DNA from: Deinococcus aerius | Lineage (GTDB): Bacteria > Deinococcota > Deinococci > Deinococcales > Deinococcaceae | Assembly (NCBI RefSeq): GCF_002897375.1 | Contig: NZ_BFAG01000021.1 | Location: forward strand, 1 to 62,023 | DNA: 62,023 nucleotides | Reading direction: 5' to 3' | In this document: positions 7,235 to 15,854 of the stretch, in pieces | Layout: each line of letters begins with the position of its first letter | Numbering within the stretch: position 1 is the first letter of the stretch | The notes under the pieces: model-generated | What the model was told of the DNA's origin: nothing | The model's database searches: none | Seen by the model: the letters and a program-made list of their open reading frames with translations, nothing else | Program-made: the position numbers and the translations under genes

Positions 7235-9022
7235 ATGAAGAACCATTCGGCAGGCGACTTCTTGCTCTCCAGCAGCGTTTTCCTTCTGTTGACCGCCTGC
7301 AGCCAGTCCAGCCCGCCCGCGGCGTCTGACCCCTATGCGAATGGCGCCAGCTACTCCTGGGCGTACACGGCCCCGGCTGGTCGGCTCTCCGCGCTCAGCC
7401 TCACCCCCGGCGAGAACAACCTCTACTTCGAGCCCATCCTCGCCGCCCGGAACGGTTGGGGTCCCATCGAGATCGACCGCTCCAACGGTGAGCAGGCCCC
7501 CGGGGATGGCCGCCCCCTCACCCTGAACGGCAAGACTTACGCCCGGGGCTTCGGCACCCACGCGGGCAGCGAGTTGCGCTACAGCCTCAGGGGGACAGGA
7601 GCGGTCTGCACCCGCTTCACCGCCGACATCGGGGTGGACGACGAGGTGGGCAACCGGGGCAGTGTGGTGTTTCAGGTGTATCTGGACGGCGTCAAGGCCT
7701 ACGACTCGGGGACGATAACGGGGGCAAGTGCGACGAGGCAGGTGAACCTGGACATTCGCAACCGGCAGGAGTTGCGCCTGGTGGTGACGGACGCGGGCAA
7801 TGGCAAGAGCAGTGACCACGCCGACTGGGCCGTTCCGAAAGTCTTCTGCGAGCGTCCCGCCTCCGGGAGGCTCGACACCACCTTCGGCAGCAGCGGGCGC
7901 GCCGACGTGGGCGGCAGCGACGCGGTGCTGGAGCCGGGCGGCGCCGTGCTGATCTCGGACACGGCGGGGGGCGACTTCGTCCTGAAGCGCCTGGCGGCGG
8001 ACGGCACGGTGCGGCAGGTGACCACCGACTTCGGCGGGCCGGACGCGGCGTACGCCATCGCGCGGCAACCCGACGGCAAGGTCGTGGTGGTCGGGCAGAG
8101 CGGCAACAACTTCGCCGCCGCCCGCTACAACCCCGACCTGACGCTGGACACGGGCTTCGGAACGGGCGGCAAGGTCATCACCGACCTGGGCAGCCTGGGA
8201 CTGGAGGCCGCCTACGCGGTGGCGGTCCAGGGGGACGGGAGGATCGTGGCGGCGGGAACGACGGTTCAGCCCGTGCCGGAGGGCACGCCTTCCTCCAACG
8301 ACCTGGCCGTGGTGCGGTACAACGCGAACGGCACGCTCGACTCGACCTTCGGCACGGGCGGCGTGGTGGTCCAGCGCTTCGATCCGCCCTCCGACTACAG
8401 CGTGGACGAGGCGCGCGCGGTGGCCGTGCAGCCGGACGGCAGGATTGTGATCGCGGGCAAGGCGGACGCCTCGGGCGGGGGGCGAAGCCGACTCCTCATG
8501 CGCCTGAACGCGAACGGGGCCCCGGACACCACCTTCGCCGGGAGCGGACTTATCCGGGGCGACATCTACTCCATCTTCAACGACGTGGCGCTGGAACCGG
8601 ACGGCGACATCGTCGTTGTGGGGTACGAGGGGCGCTACTTCGGGAACGGCGTGGTGCAGCGTTATGGCCCTGGCGGCGCGCTCCAGGACGAGACGCAGCT
8701 TCAGTTCACCGCCGACCTGTTCGGCAACCAGAATGTGCTGAGTGACGTGCTGGTCCAGCCGGACGGCAAGATTCTGGTCGGCGGCGCCGCGTACACCCCC
8801 CCGGCCAATGGCGGGACGGGGCTGAACGAGTACGCGTTCGCGCGGCTGAATTCCAGCCTGAGCCTGGACACGAGCTTCGGGACCGGCGGCAAAGTCCTCA
8901 CCGGTCTGGGCGTGGCCCTCCTGCCGAGCGGGGGCGAGGAGACGCCGCTGGGCGCCCTCCTCCGGCAATCCGACGGCAAAATCGTGGTGGTCGCCACGCA
9001 AAGCGCGCGGTACTGGCCCTAA
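7235..9022 (+). CDS. Lipoprotein with NPCBM module and delta-60 repeats
   Basis: 595 residues from ATG 7235, chosen because GGGAGG lies just upstream and because it places a lipoprotein signal peptide (LLTAC, Cys22) correctly; an in-frame ATG at 7166 right behind the -10 box would add 23 residues. After the lipobox comes an NPCBM module (NGWGPIE, SNGEQAPGDGR, KTYARGFGTHAGS, VDDEVGNRGSVVFQVY, DHADWA) closely similar to that of the divergent neighbour. The C-terminal two thirds hold delta-60 beta-propeller-type repeats: LDTTFGSSG, LDTGFGTGGKV, LDSTFGTGGVV, DTTFAGSG, LDTSFGTGGKV, interleaved with QPDGKIVV-like strands. A surface glycan-binding role is inferred. Confidence 0.88.
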   Translation: MKNHSAGDFLLSSSVFLLLTACSQSSPPAASDPYANGASYSWAYTAPAGRLSALSLTPGENNLYFEPILAARNGWGPIEIDRSNGEQAPGDGRPLTLNGKTYARGFGTHAGSELRYSLRGTGAVCTRFTADIGVDDEVGNRGSVVFQVYLDGVKAYDSGTITGASATRQVNLDIRNRQELRLVVTDAGNGKSSDHADWAVPKVFCERPASGRLDTTFGSSGRADVGGSDAVLEPGGAVLISDTAGGDFVLKRLAADGTVRQVTTDFGGPDAAYAIARQPDGKVVVVGQSGNNFAAARYNPDLTLDTGFGTGGKVITDLGSLGLEAAYAVAVQGDGRIVAAGTTVQPVPEGTPSSNDLAVVRYNANGTLDSTFGTGGVVVQRFDPPSDYSVDEARAVAVQPDGRIVIAGKADASGGGRSRLLMRLNANGAPDTTFAGSGLIRGDIYSIFNDVALEPDGDIVVVGYEGRYFGNGVVQRYGPGGALQDETQLQFTADLFGNQNVLSDVLVQPDGKILVGGAAYTPPANGGTGLNEYAFARLNSSLSLDTSFGTGGKVLTGLGVALLPSGGEETPLGALLRQSDGKIVVVATQSARYWP

Positions 9023-9036
9023 TCCAGATCGAACAG

Positions 9037-9176
9037 CTCATACGAGTTCCGGTTGAACAGTTTCAAAACCGGTCCAACCCGAGCGGAACGAGCAGGAACG
9101 TTGAGGGTGGCCGGGACAGGAGTGATCGAAGCGGCACCGTCCCAATTCGAGAACGGATGGGACGGCAACCGTACCA
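9037..9176 (+). repeat. Dispersed palindromic repeat, copy A
   Basis: About 140 bp starting CTCATACGAGTTCCGG and ending GGGACGGCAACCGTACCA. It matches, with small changes, the reverse complement of 48217-48352 and a shortened copy at 55374-55474. Inside are inverted-repeat arms around GGTTGAAC. Non-coding, between genes in all three cases. It resembles the small non-coding repeats known in Deinococcus genomes. Confidence 0.75.
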
Positions 9177-9426
9177 GGGGCAGGGAAGGGCGAACGAGGT
9201 CGCCCCTGTTCGCCTTCTTCCTGTGAAGGAGTGGCCCTGTCCCGGGAAAGACTGTGAGGACCCGGGCACAGCATCCAGACCGGGCGCGGGGATGTGGGGA
9301 GACCAAAGTTTTCCACTGGATTGAGCTTGGGGACGTGTGAGCAGTATCACTGTGCGGACAGCAGCCTGGGGCTGGACGACGAGCCCGTCCGCCATCCGAG
9401 GCTCCCGCCGCACGCCAGGAGGAACG

Positions 9427-9492
9427 ATGCCAAGAAGGGGAAGTTCAGGACCATCCACCCCCACCCGCAGGTTGCCAGAGTGGCCGACGTGA
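9427..9492 (+). CDS. 21-codon leader ORF coupled to the glycosyltransferase
   Basis: ATG 9427 follows a strong Shine-Dalgarno (CAGGAGGAACG). The frame begins MPRRGSS, ends PEWPT, and its TGA at 9490-9492 overlaps the GTG start of the glycosyltransferase (GTGA). The downstream GTG has no ribosome binding site of its own, so translation by re-initiation from this mini-ORF is likely. The peptide (Pro/Arg/Ser-rich) has no recognised function. Confidence 0.55.
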   Translation: MPRRGSSGPSTPTRRLPEWPT

Positions 9493-11360
9493 GGACGCCT
9501 ATCAGCCCGCGCGTCTCGGTGCTGATGCCCACGTTCCGGCAGGCCCCGTTCCTGCCCCGCGCCGCCCAGAGCCTGCTCGCCCAGTCCCTGACGGAATGGG
9601 AGCTGATCGTGGTGGACGACGGCTCGCCCGACGAGACGGCCAAGGCCGTGGAGCCGTACCTCGCCGACCCCCGCATCACCCTCCACCGCCTGGAGCGCAA
9701 CGTTGGGCTGGGCGCGGCCCTCAACCACGCCCTCTCCCACGCCCGGGCGCCACTGGTGGCCTATCTGCCCTCGGACGACGTGTACTACCGCGACCATCTG
9801 GAGGACTTGGCGGCGGCTCTGGGGGCGCATCCCGGGGCAACACTGGCGTACTCGGGTGTGCGGCACCACTACAACCGGACGGCGGCGGGGCGGGTGGACG
9901 GCGAGCCCCTGCAACTCGTGCAGGTCATGCACCGCCGCACGGGGGAGCGCTGGCTGGAGCGGGATGAGCTGACCACCGACGACCTGGACCGGATGTACTG
10001 GGGACGGCTCGCGGCGCACGGAACGGCGGTGAGCACCGGGCGGGTGACCTGCGAGTGGGTAAACCACCCCCATCAGCGGCACAAGATCATGCGGGAACCG
10101 GAGGGCGGGATCAACACCTACCGGGCGTACTACGGGGCGCGAGAGCCGTTGCGCTTTCAATCCACCGTGGGGCACCTCACCGACGAGCCCCTGCGCTTTC
10201 GCCCGTACCGCGAGCGCCCGCCCACGCCGCCCGCCCCGGACGGCCTGAAAATCCTCCTCGTGGGCGAACTCGCCTACAACCCGGAGCGGGTGCTGGCGTT
10301 GACCGAGCGCGGGCACCGGCTGTACGGCCTGTGGATGGACCGGCCCCACTGGTACAACTGGGTGGGTCCCCTCCCCTTCGGGCACGTGCAGGACATCCCC
10401 CGCGAGAATTGGCGGGCGGCGGTGCGGGAGATCAAGCCGGACGTAATCTACGGCCTGCTGAACTGGCAGGCGGTGCCCTTCGCGCACCATGTCCTGACTG
10501 AGAATCCGGGCGTGCCCTTCGTGTGGCACTTCAAGGAGGGTCCCTTCATCTGCCTGGAGAGGGGCACCTGGCGGGAACTCGTCGAGCTGTACGCGCGGGC
10601 CGACGGGCGCATCTATTGCAGCCCGGAGATGCGCGACTGGTTCGGCACGCTGGCCCCGGAACTCGCCACGGGCCGTCCCACCCTGGTCCTCGACGGGGAC
10701 CTCCCCAAGCGCGAGAGCGTGCGGGGCGAGCGCTCCCCGAAGCTCTCGGACCGGGACGGTGAGCTTCACACGGTCGTGCCGGGCCGCCCCATCGGGCTGC
10801 ACTCGGAGACGGTGGCGGACCTCGCCGCGCAGGGCATTCACCTGCACTTCTACGGCGAGTACACGCACGGGCAGTGGCGGGAGTGGATCGAGCGGACGCG
10901 GTCGCTCGCGGGTCGTTTCCTGCACCTGCACCCCAACGTCAGCCAGGAGGACTGGGTGCGTGAGTTCTCGCGGTACGACGCGGGCTGGCTGCACTTCTTC
11001 CGCAGCGGGAACGGCGGTGAACTGCGGCGCTCGAACTGGGACGACCTGAACATCCCGGCCCGGATGGCGACCCTCGCGGCGGCGGGCCTGCCCATGCTCC
11101 AGGGAGACAACACCGGGCACGCCGTTGCCACGCAGACCCTCGCGCGGGAGCTGGACCTGGGCTACTTCTTCCGGGACATGGGGGACCTGGGCGCCCAGCT
11201 CCAGGACCGCGAAAGGCTCCACCGCCTGGGTGAGCACGTCTGGGCGATCCGGGACGAGTTCACCTTCGACCACCACGTAGGCCGCCTGATCGCCTTCTTC
11301 CGCGAGGTGATCGGGCAACGGCCGACCCGGGCGGAGGCGACGCTGCACCTGCCCGGCTGA
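9489..11360 (+). CDS. Two-domain glycosyltransferase (GT2 plus GT-B-like)
   Basis: 623 residues from GTG 9489; the frame is open back to GTG 9294, but the GT2 domain (RVSVLMPTFRQ) begins right after 9489 and the start is coupled to the mini-ORF 9427-9492. The N-terminal GT2 part has VVDDGSPDE and a DXD-like LPSDDVYY. From about residue 245 (LKILLVGELAYNPERVLAL) a second part resembles a GT-B glycosyltransferase: PDVIYGLLNWQ, VWHFKEGP, GRIYCSPEMRDWF, LHLHPNVSQEDW, and an end resembling the GT1/GT4 C-terminal lobe (LNIPARMATLAAAGLPML). It probably adds two sugars, or one domain recognises the acceptor. Cytoplasmic; first of a set with EEP, HAD and PucR genes. Confidence 0.8.
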   Translation: MRTPISPRVSVLMPTFRQAPFLPRAAQSLLAQSLTEWELIVVDDGSPDETAKAVEPYLADPRITLHRLERNVGLGAALNHALSHARAPLVAYLPSDDVYYRDHLEDLAAALGAHPGATLAYSGVRHHYNRTAAGRVDGEPLQLVQVMHRRTGERWLERDELTTDDLDRMYWGRLAAHGTAVSTGRVTCEWVNHPHQRHKIMREPEGGINTYRAYYGAREPLRFQSTVGHLTDEPLRFRPYRERPPTPPAPDGLKILLVGELAYNPERVLALTERGHRLYGLWMDRPHWYNWVGPLPFGHVQDIPRENWRAAVREIKPDVIYGLLNWQAVPFAHHVLTENPGVPFVWHFKEGPFICLERGTWRELVELYARADGRIYCSPEMRDWFGTLAPELATGRPTLVLDGDLPKRESVRGERSPKLSDRDGELHTVVPGRPIGLHSETVADLAAQGIHLHFYGEYTHGQWREWIERTRSLAGRFLHLHPNVSQEDWVREFSRYDAGWLHFFRSGNGGELRRSNWDDLNIPARMATLAAAGLPMLQGDNTGHAVATQTLARELDLGYFFRDMGDLGAQLQDRERLHRLGEHVWAIRDEFTFDHHVGRLIAFFREVIGQRPTRAEATLHLPG

Positions 11361-11390
11361 CCTCTCCCCTCCCCTCTTCAAGGAGTTTCC

Positions 11391-12131
11391 ATGACGACGA
11401 TCCTCACCATGAACGTAATGAGCTATGCCGAGAAGCACGGGGCGTGGTCCGAGCGGCAAAAACTGATTGAACGCGCGATCAACGATGCCCAACCCGATAT
11501 CGTGGCCCTGCAAGCCGTATCGCTGGACCCGGGGCGGCACCCCAGCGACCAGGCCACGCAACTCGCCGCCAACCTGGAGGGTTACCAGGCCGTCTTCGTG
11601 CCCGCCACCACGTACCCAGACGGGCGGCAGGACGGGCTCGCGTTCCTGTCGAGGGGCCGCCTGCCCGACGTCCAGCCCTTTCCCCTCAGCCTGCGCCCCG
11701 GTTTACAGGACACGGGCCGCCGAATCCTCCTGCATGGCCGTTTCGAGACGCCCCAGGGACCGCTGGATGTCTTTAACGCCCACTTCTCCTGGGTAGCCGA
11801 GCAGCAGGAGGACAACGTGCAGGAGGCGCTGTCGGTGCTGGAGGGGAACGCGGGCAACGCCGCCGTCCTGGTGGGCGACTTCAACATGCAGCCGGGCAAC
11901 CCGTACCTGGGGCGGCTGCGCGAGGCGGAATGGGTGGACGCCTGGACCCTGCTGCACCCCGGCGAGGAGGGCTTCACCTTCGTGGAGGCCAGCGAGCCCA
12001 GCATCCGCATCGACTACATCTGGACACGCGGCGTGCGGGCACGGGAGATCAGCGTCGTGCTGGCGGGGAACGACGGACCGCTGCGCGCCTCCGACCACGC
12101 GGGCCTGCTGGCGACGGTGGAGCGCGTCTAA
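11391..12131 (+). CDS. Endonuclease/exonuclease/phosphatase (EEP) family protein
   Basis: 246 residues covering a complete EEP fold: MNVMSY at the N-terminus, DIVALQAVS (the Glu of the usual LQE is replaced by Ala), FNAHFSW, the metal-site motif GDFNMQPG, RIDYIW and the C-terminal SDHAGL with its catalytic Asp-His. The weakened LQE motif leaves the substrate uncertain: nucleic acid, phospholipid or a small phosphodiester are all possible. AAGGAG precedes the ATG. It lies 30 bases after the glycosyltransferase and almost touches the next gene, so an operon is likely. Confidence 0.8.
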   Translation: MTTILTMNVMSYAEKHGAWSERQKLIERAINDAQPDIVALQAVSLDPGRHPSDQATQLAANLEGYQAVFVPATTYPDGRQDGLAFLSRGRLPDVQPFPLSLRPGLQDTGRRILLHGRFETPQGPLDVFNAHFSWVAEQQEDNVQEALSVLEGNAGNAAVLVGDFNMQPGNPYLGRLREAEWVDAWTLLHPGEEGFTFVEASEPSIRIDYIWTRGVRAREISVVLAGNDGPLRASDHAGLLATVERV

Positions 12132-12132
12132 G

Positions 12133-12795
12133 GTGGACTTCGGCTTCATCTTCGACATGGACGGCGTGATCGCCGACACCGTGGAACCGCACTACCGCTC
12201 GTGGGAGCGGCTGGCGCGGGAGGAAGGCCACCCCTTCTCGCGGGAGGCGAACGAGGCGCTGCTGGGCCGCACCCGCGAGGAGGCCCTTGACCTGTGGCTG
12301 GCGGGTCGCCCCTGCCCCTCAGAACGGCGCGCGGACCTGTTGCGGCGCAAGAACGCCTATTTCCTGGAGGCGCTCGCCGGGCTGGGGCCGGACGATCTGC
12401 TGCCCGGTGTGGGCGAGCTGCTGCACGAGGCGCGGGTACGCGGCGTCCGCCTGGGCCTCGCCTCGTCCAGCCGCAATGCGCGGCGGGTGTGCGATGGGCT
12501 CGGCGTGACGGCCCTCTTTGGCGCCTTCGCGGACGGGACCAGCGTGGTGAATCCCAAACCCGCGCCGGACGTGTTCCTGTGGGTGGCCGGGCGCCTGGGC
12601 CTCCACCCCGCCCGCTGCATCGTCTTTGAGGACGCGGAGGCGGGTGTGCGCGCGGCGCGGGCGGGGGGCTTCCGGGTCGTGGGCCTGGGCGGCCCCGCGA
12701 GGGTGGGGGCGGCGCACCGGGTGCGGCCTGATTTGCGGGGGGCCACCGTGGACGAGTTCAAAGACTTGCTGGAGCCCCTCCCCGCCCTGTCCTAA
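12133..12795 (+). CDS. HAD-superfamily phosphatase/phosphomutase (beta-PGM-like)
   Basis: 220 residues. Motif I is FDMDGVIADT near residue 8 (nucleophile and acid/base Asp), motif II LASSSRN, motif III Lys in NPKPAPDVF, motif IV FEDAEAGVRAARAGG. The helical cap between residues 16 and 85 is of the beta-phosphoglucomutase type. Likely acts on a sugar phosphate. The GTG start is one base after the EEP stop, which fits translational coupling. Alternative roles within the family, such as a simple sugar-phosphate phosphatase, cannot be separated. Confidence 0.82.
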   Translation: MDFGFIFDMDGVIADTVEPHYRSWERLAREEGHPFSREANEALLGRTREEALDLWLAGRPCPSERRADLLRRKNAYFLEALAGLGPDDLLPGVGELLHEARVRGVRLGLASSSRNARRVCDGLGVTALFGAFADGTSVVNPKPAPDVFLWVAGRLGLHPARCIVFEDAEAGVRAARAGGFRVVGLGGPARVGAAHRVRPDLRGATVDEFKDLLEPLPALS

Positions 12796-12816
12796 GCTCT
12801 GTCTGGAGGTGAACCC

Positions 12817-13977
12817 TTGCCCGCCACCGACCTGCGCTACGAGCGCGTCACGCAACTGGTGAGTGCCCGCACCGCCGAACTGCTCGCGGCCCCGACCCTG
12901 GTGGTGAACCCCGAGGGCCGGGTGGTGGCCTCCAGCCGGGCCGAGTGGCAGGGCCTTCCCCTCTCGGCGCTGGAGCCGCTGGACGGGGCGCTGCCCATCC
13001 CCTTCCGCTTCGGGGGGCAGGAGAGCCGGGTGCTGATCCTGCCCGACGGGGGGGAACCGCTCTCGCCGCGGCTGGCGCGCGGGGTGGTCGACCTCGTGCT
13101 GGGGCAGGCGCTCGTGGTGGACCGGCTGCCGGGGCAGCAGGAGCTGAAAAACACCTTCATCCACGACCTGCTGCGCGGCCTCGTGCTCGACGAGGAGACG
13201 CTGCTGCGCCAGGCCCGCATCCTGGGGATGGACCTGGGGCCGCCGCGCGCCGTCATCCTGATTGATGCCTCGGCGTACCTGCTGGGGCCGGGGCAGGACC
13301 CCGACCGTATCCAGCAGCGGGCGCAACTCGTGGTGGGCAGCGTGGTCAACTTCTTCCGGCTGCCCAACGACACGATCTGCGCCTATATCGGCGAGGGCGA
13401 GGTGGCGGTCCTGAAGGCCAGCGACACCAAGAACCTCAGCCTGTGGGCCGAGGACGGGGGCGGGGAGGCGCCCGCCAGTTCCTCCTGGGCGAACCTCGCG
13501 GCGCTCAAGCGGGCGGGGAACGCGCTGCTCGCTCACCTCCAGACCGACCTGGGCACGGCGCTGGAGATGGGCATCGGGCGGTATCACCGCGGCCCGGACG
13601 GGCTCTCGCGCTCCTACCAGGACGCCCGCGCGGCCCTCTCGCTGGGCAGCCGCCTGAGCGGGGAACGCCGGGCGCACACCCTCGACGTGCTGGGTGTGGC
13701 GGCCTTCGTGGGCCTGGCGGACGAGCCCACCAAGCTGGGATTGGCCCTGCACCTCCTCAGCCCCCTCGACCGCGAGCCGGAGTTGCTCGACACCCTCGAG
13801 GCCTTTTTCACCGAGGACTGCCATCCCCTGGCCGCCGCCCGCCGCCTGGGCCTGCACCGCAACACGCTGAACTACCGCCTGGACAAAATCACGTCGTTGA
13901 CCGGGCTGAACCCCCGCACCTTCGACCAAGCGGTGCAAGTCCGGCTCGCCCTGCTGATTCGGCGGCTCCACAGTTGA
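12817..13977 (+). CDS. PucR/CdaR-family transcriptional regulator
   Basis: 386 residues from TTG 12817, which follows GGAGGTGAA with good spacing. The N-terminal part (about 1-100) resembles a sugar-diacid recognition domain (ERVTQLVSARTAELLAAPTLVVNPEGRVVASS). The centre is the GGDEF-like PucR middle region, and the C-terminus carries the PucR helix-turn-helix (AAARRLGLHRNTLNYRLDKI, about residues 340-360). Members activate catabolic genes for sugar acids or related compounds. Its position behind glycosyltransferase, EEP and HAD genes suggests local control, which is inferred. Confidence 0.85.
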   Translation: MPATDLRYERVTQLVSARTAELLAAPTLVVNPEGRVVASSRAEWQGLPLSALEPLDGALPIPFRFGGQESRVLILPDGGEPLSPRLARGVVDLVLGQALVVDRLPGQQELKNTFIHDLLRGLVLDEETLLRQARILGMDLGPPRAVILIDASAYLLGPGQDPDRIQQRAQLVVGSVVNFFRLPNDTICAYIGEGEVAVLKASDTKNLSLWAEDGGGEAPASSSWANLAALKRAGNALLAHLQTDLGTALEMGIGRYHRGPDGLSRSYQDARAALSLGSRLSGERRAHTLDVLGVAAFVGLADEPTKLGLALHLLSPLDREPELLDTLEAFFTEDCHPLAAARRLGLHRNTLNYRLDKITSLTGLNPRTFDQAVQVRLALLIRRLHS

Positions 13978-14424
13978 CAGGGAGCCCAGGGAATTTGTTT
14001 GTCCTCCTACAAAGGAGTCCAGTCCCTAACGCATCAAAGCCGCGCTATTAAAGAAAGCCTTAAAAGTTGATTTAACGACTCACATTTTCCTTCTGGCTGT
14101 AGAGAACGCACTTTCTGGCGTAACCCGTTTGACCTCTAGGGCAGATGCACAAATCCGTGGAACTCTCATGCTCCTCGTTGTGCATCTGCACCATGCATTG
14201 CCTAGGGCTCGTCCTTACGATGCGGTTCAGAGAGCAGTAGGGCTCACCCGACCCTGTTGGCGACCAAGGCCACTTGGAAAAGGGCGATGAAAGCCTCCTC
14301 TCTCCCCCACCGAATTTCGTTCAACCTTTCGCACATCCGCTTGATCCGCCCCCGGGCGGTGTCCTTCCCCTTTTCCCTTTCAGGGCAGCTTCCCCGCGGG
14401 CTGTCCACTGGAGACCTTTTGCCC
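13978..14424. other. Intergenic region before the heptose operon
   Basis: About 450 bases, AT-richer than the surroundings between 14030 and 14110 (TATTAAAGAAAGCCTTAAAAGTTGATTTAA in part). It contains the strong inverted repeat at 14141-14189 and should hold the operon promoter. An upstream in-frame extension of the first GT9 gene through 14257 is not supported. Confidence 0.5.
14141..14189. promoter_or_regulatory. 12-bp inverted repeat upstream of the heptose operon
   Basis: GCAGATGCACAA (14141-14152) and its exact complement TTGTGCATCTGC (14178-14189) are separated by 25 bases. Either an operator with two half-sites about three helical turns apart, or a stem-loop in the leader RNA. It is 236 bases before the first start codon. 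Confidence 0.45.
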
Positions 14425-15432
14425 GTGGCCGAACAATCCCGAAAACGAGTGGTCGTCTTCCGCGCCCTGCCGGGGCTGGGCGACCTGCTGTGCGTTGTCC
14501 CAGCGTTACGGGCCTTACGGGCGGGTGAGCCGGACGCGGAGATCACGCTGCTGGGCCTGCCGCAGGCCGCCGCCTTCGTGGCCCGCTTCCCGCACCTGAT
14601 CGACCGGCTGCTGCCGTTTCCCGGCTTTCCGGGCTTGCCGGAGCAACCCGTGCGGAACCCGGAACTGCTCGCCTTCCTGGCCGGGGTGCAGGGGCAGTAC
14701 GACCTCGCGCTGCAACTGCACGGCAACGGCCCGATCAGCAACATGGCCGTGGCCCTGCTGGGCGCCCGGCAGATGGCGGGGCGGTTCCTGCCCGGGCAGT
14801 GGTGCCCGGACCCCGGGTACTTCCTGCCCTCCGAGGACAACGCGCCGGAACCCCTGGTGTGGCTGCGGCTGATGGAGTTCCTGGGCTACCCCTCGCAGGG
14901 GGAGGCGCTGGAGTTTCCCATCCACGAGGAGGACCGGGCCGCGCTGCGTGCCCTGCCCGGTGCCGAGGTCCTGACCCCCGGGAGTTACGCCGTCCTTCAC
15001 CCCGGGGCCAGCCGCGCCGAGCACCGCTGGATGCCGCAGCGCTTCGCCGCGGTGGGCGAGCGGCTGGCGGAGCGGCACCTGCGGGTGGTCCTCACCGGCA
15101 CGGCGCAGGAGGCGGAGGTAACGGGGGCCGTGGGCGAGTTGCTCCGGGGACTGGGTGTGCCAGAAGTTCTCGACCTGACGGGGCAGACGAATCTGGGCAC
15201 GCTGGCCGCCCTGCTCGCAGGGGCACGGCTGCTCGTGTGCAATGACACGGGTGTGTCCCACCTCGCGGCGGCCACCCGCACCCCCAGCGTGGTCGTGTTC
15301 CTCGGCGCCGACCCGGCCCGCTGGGCACCGCTGGACCGGGACCGCCACCGGATCGTGGTGGGCGACGACCTGGGCGCCGTGCTGGCCGAGATGGACGCCC
15401 AACTGGAACGGGAGCCGCACCTTGTCCGTTGA
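14425..15432 (+). CDS. GT9-family (heptosyltransferase-like) glycosyltransferase
   Basis: 335 residues from GTG 14425, which has GGAG 11 bases upstream and begins just before the fold (VVVFRALPGLGDLL). Classic GT9 landmarks follow: PALRALRAGEPDAEITLLGLP, FDLALQLHGNG-like (YDLALQLHGNGPISN), AVLHPGASRAEHRWMPQRFA, VVLTGTAQE, and LLVCNDTGVSHLAAA near the C-terminus, the donor site. The expected reaction is transfer of heptose from an ADP-heptose donor, and the operon encodes ADP-heptose enzymes. First gene of the ten-gene operon; its stop overlaps the next frame by 11 bases. Confidence 0.85.
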   Translation: MAEQSRKRVVVFRALPGLGDLLCVVPALRALRAGEPDAEITLLGLPQAAAFVARFPHLIDRLLPFPGFPGLPEQPVRNPELLAFLAGVQGQYDLALQLHGNGPISNMAVALLGARQMAGRFLPGQWCPDPGYFLPSEDNAPEPLVWLRLMEFLGYPSQGEALEFPIHEEDRAALRALPGAEVLTPGSYAVLHPGASRAEHRWMPQRFAAVGERLAERHLRVVLTGTAQEAEVTGAVGELLRGLGVPEVLDLTGQTNLGTLAALLAGARLLVCNDTGVSHLAAATRTPSVVVFLGADPARWAPLDRDRHRIVVGDDLGAVLAEMDAQLEREPHLVR

Positions 15433-15853
15433 GGGGCGCTTCGGGGCGGGCCAGCGGGTGCTGCTCGCCTGCACGGGGAGCCTCGCCACCCTGCGCCCGG
15501 CACTGGAGGACTGCCGGGCCGCCTGGCCGGACGCGGGCCTGACCCTGCTCGTTCCGGCTGGCGAGCGGGAGAACGTGCCCACCTGGGCAGCGGACCTCCT
15601 GGCCCCCGAAACCCCCTGGACGCCGGACCTGATCGCGCGGCTCAGTGGATTTGACGCCGCCGTCATCCTGACCGCCCCCGGCGACTCGCCGCACGGGCTG
15701 GGCTACCTGTGCGCCCTGGCCGGAATTCCGCTGCGGGCCGGAGTGTCGGGGGAATTCGGCGGGCAGGCCCTCACCGACTGGGTGAAGCCGCGCGGCTCCC
15801 ATCCGGCTGCGGACCTCCTCGCCCACCTGCTCTCCCCCCTTGAAAGGAGCTGA
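15422..15853 (+). CDS. Small protein resembling the N-lobe of a GT9 glycosyltransferase
   Basis: 143 residues from TTG 15422, which overlaps the previous stop by 11 bases. The frame continues further upstream, but there it is a shadow of the previous gene. It has features of a GT9 N-terminal lobe (LDDCRAAWPDAGLTLLVPAGE-like, GFDAAVILTAPGDSPHGLGYLCALAGIPLRAGVSGEFG) but lacks the donor-binding C-terminal lobe. It could be a truncated enzyme, an acceptor-recognition partner of the upstream GT9, or a decayed copy. Kept in frame inside a tight operon, so probably functional. Confidence 0.6.
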   Translation: MSVEGRFGAGQRVLLACTGSLATLRPALEDCRAAWPDAGLTLLVPAGERENVPTWAADLLAPETPWTPDLIARLSGFDAAVILTAPGDSPHGLGYLCALAGIPLRAGVSGEFGGQALTDWVKPRGSHPAADLLAHLLSPLERS

Positions 15854-15854
15854 G

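Noticed and set aside
9063..11561. An 832-codon minus-strand frame opposite the glycosyltransferase
   Set aside because: Low-complexity antisense shadow with no domain or ribosome site.
15248..15257. GTGTCCCACC as a further parS half-site
   Set aside because: The left arm does not match, so there is no palindrome.
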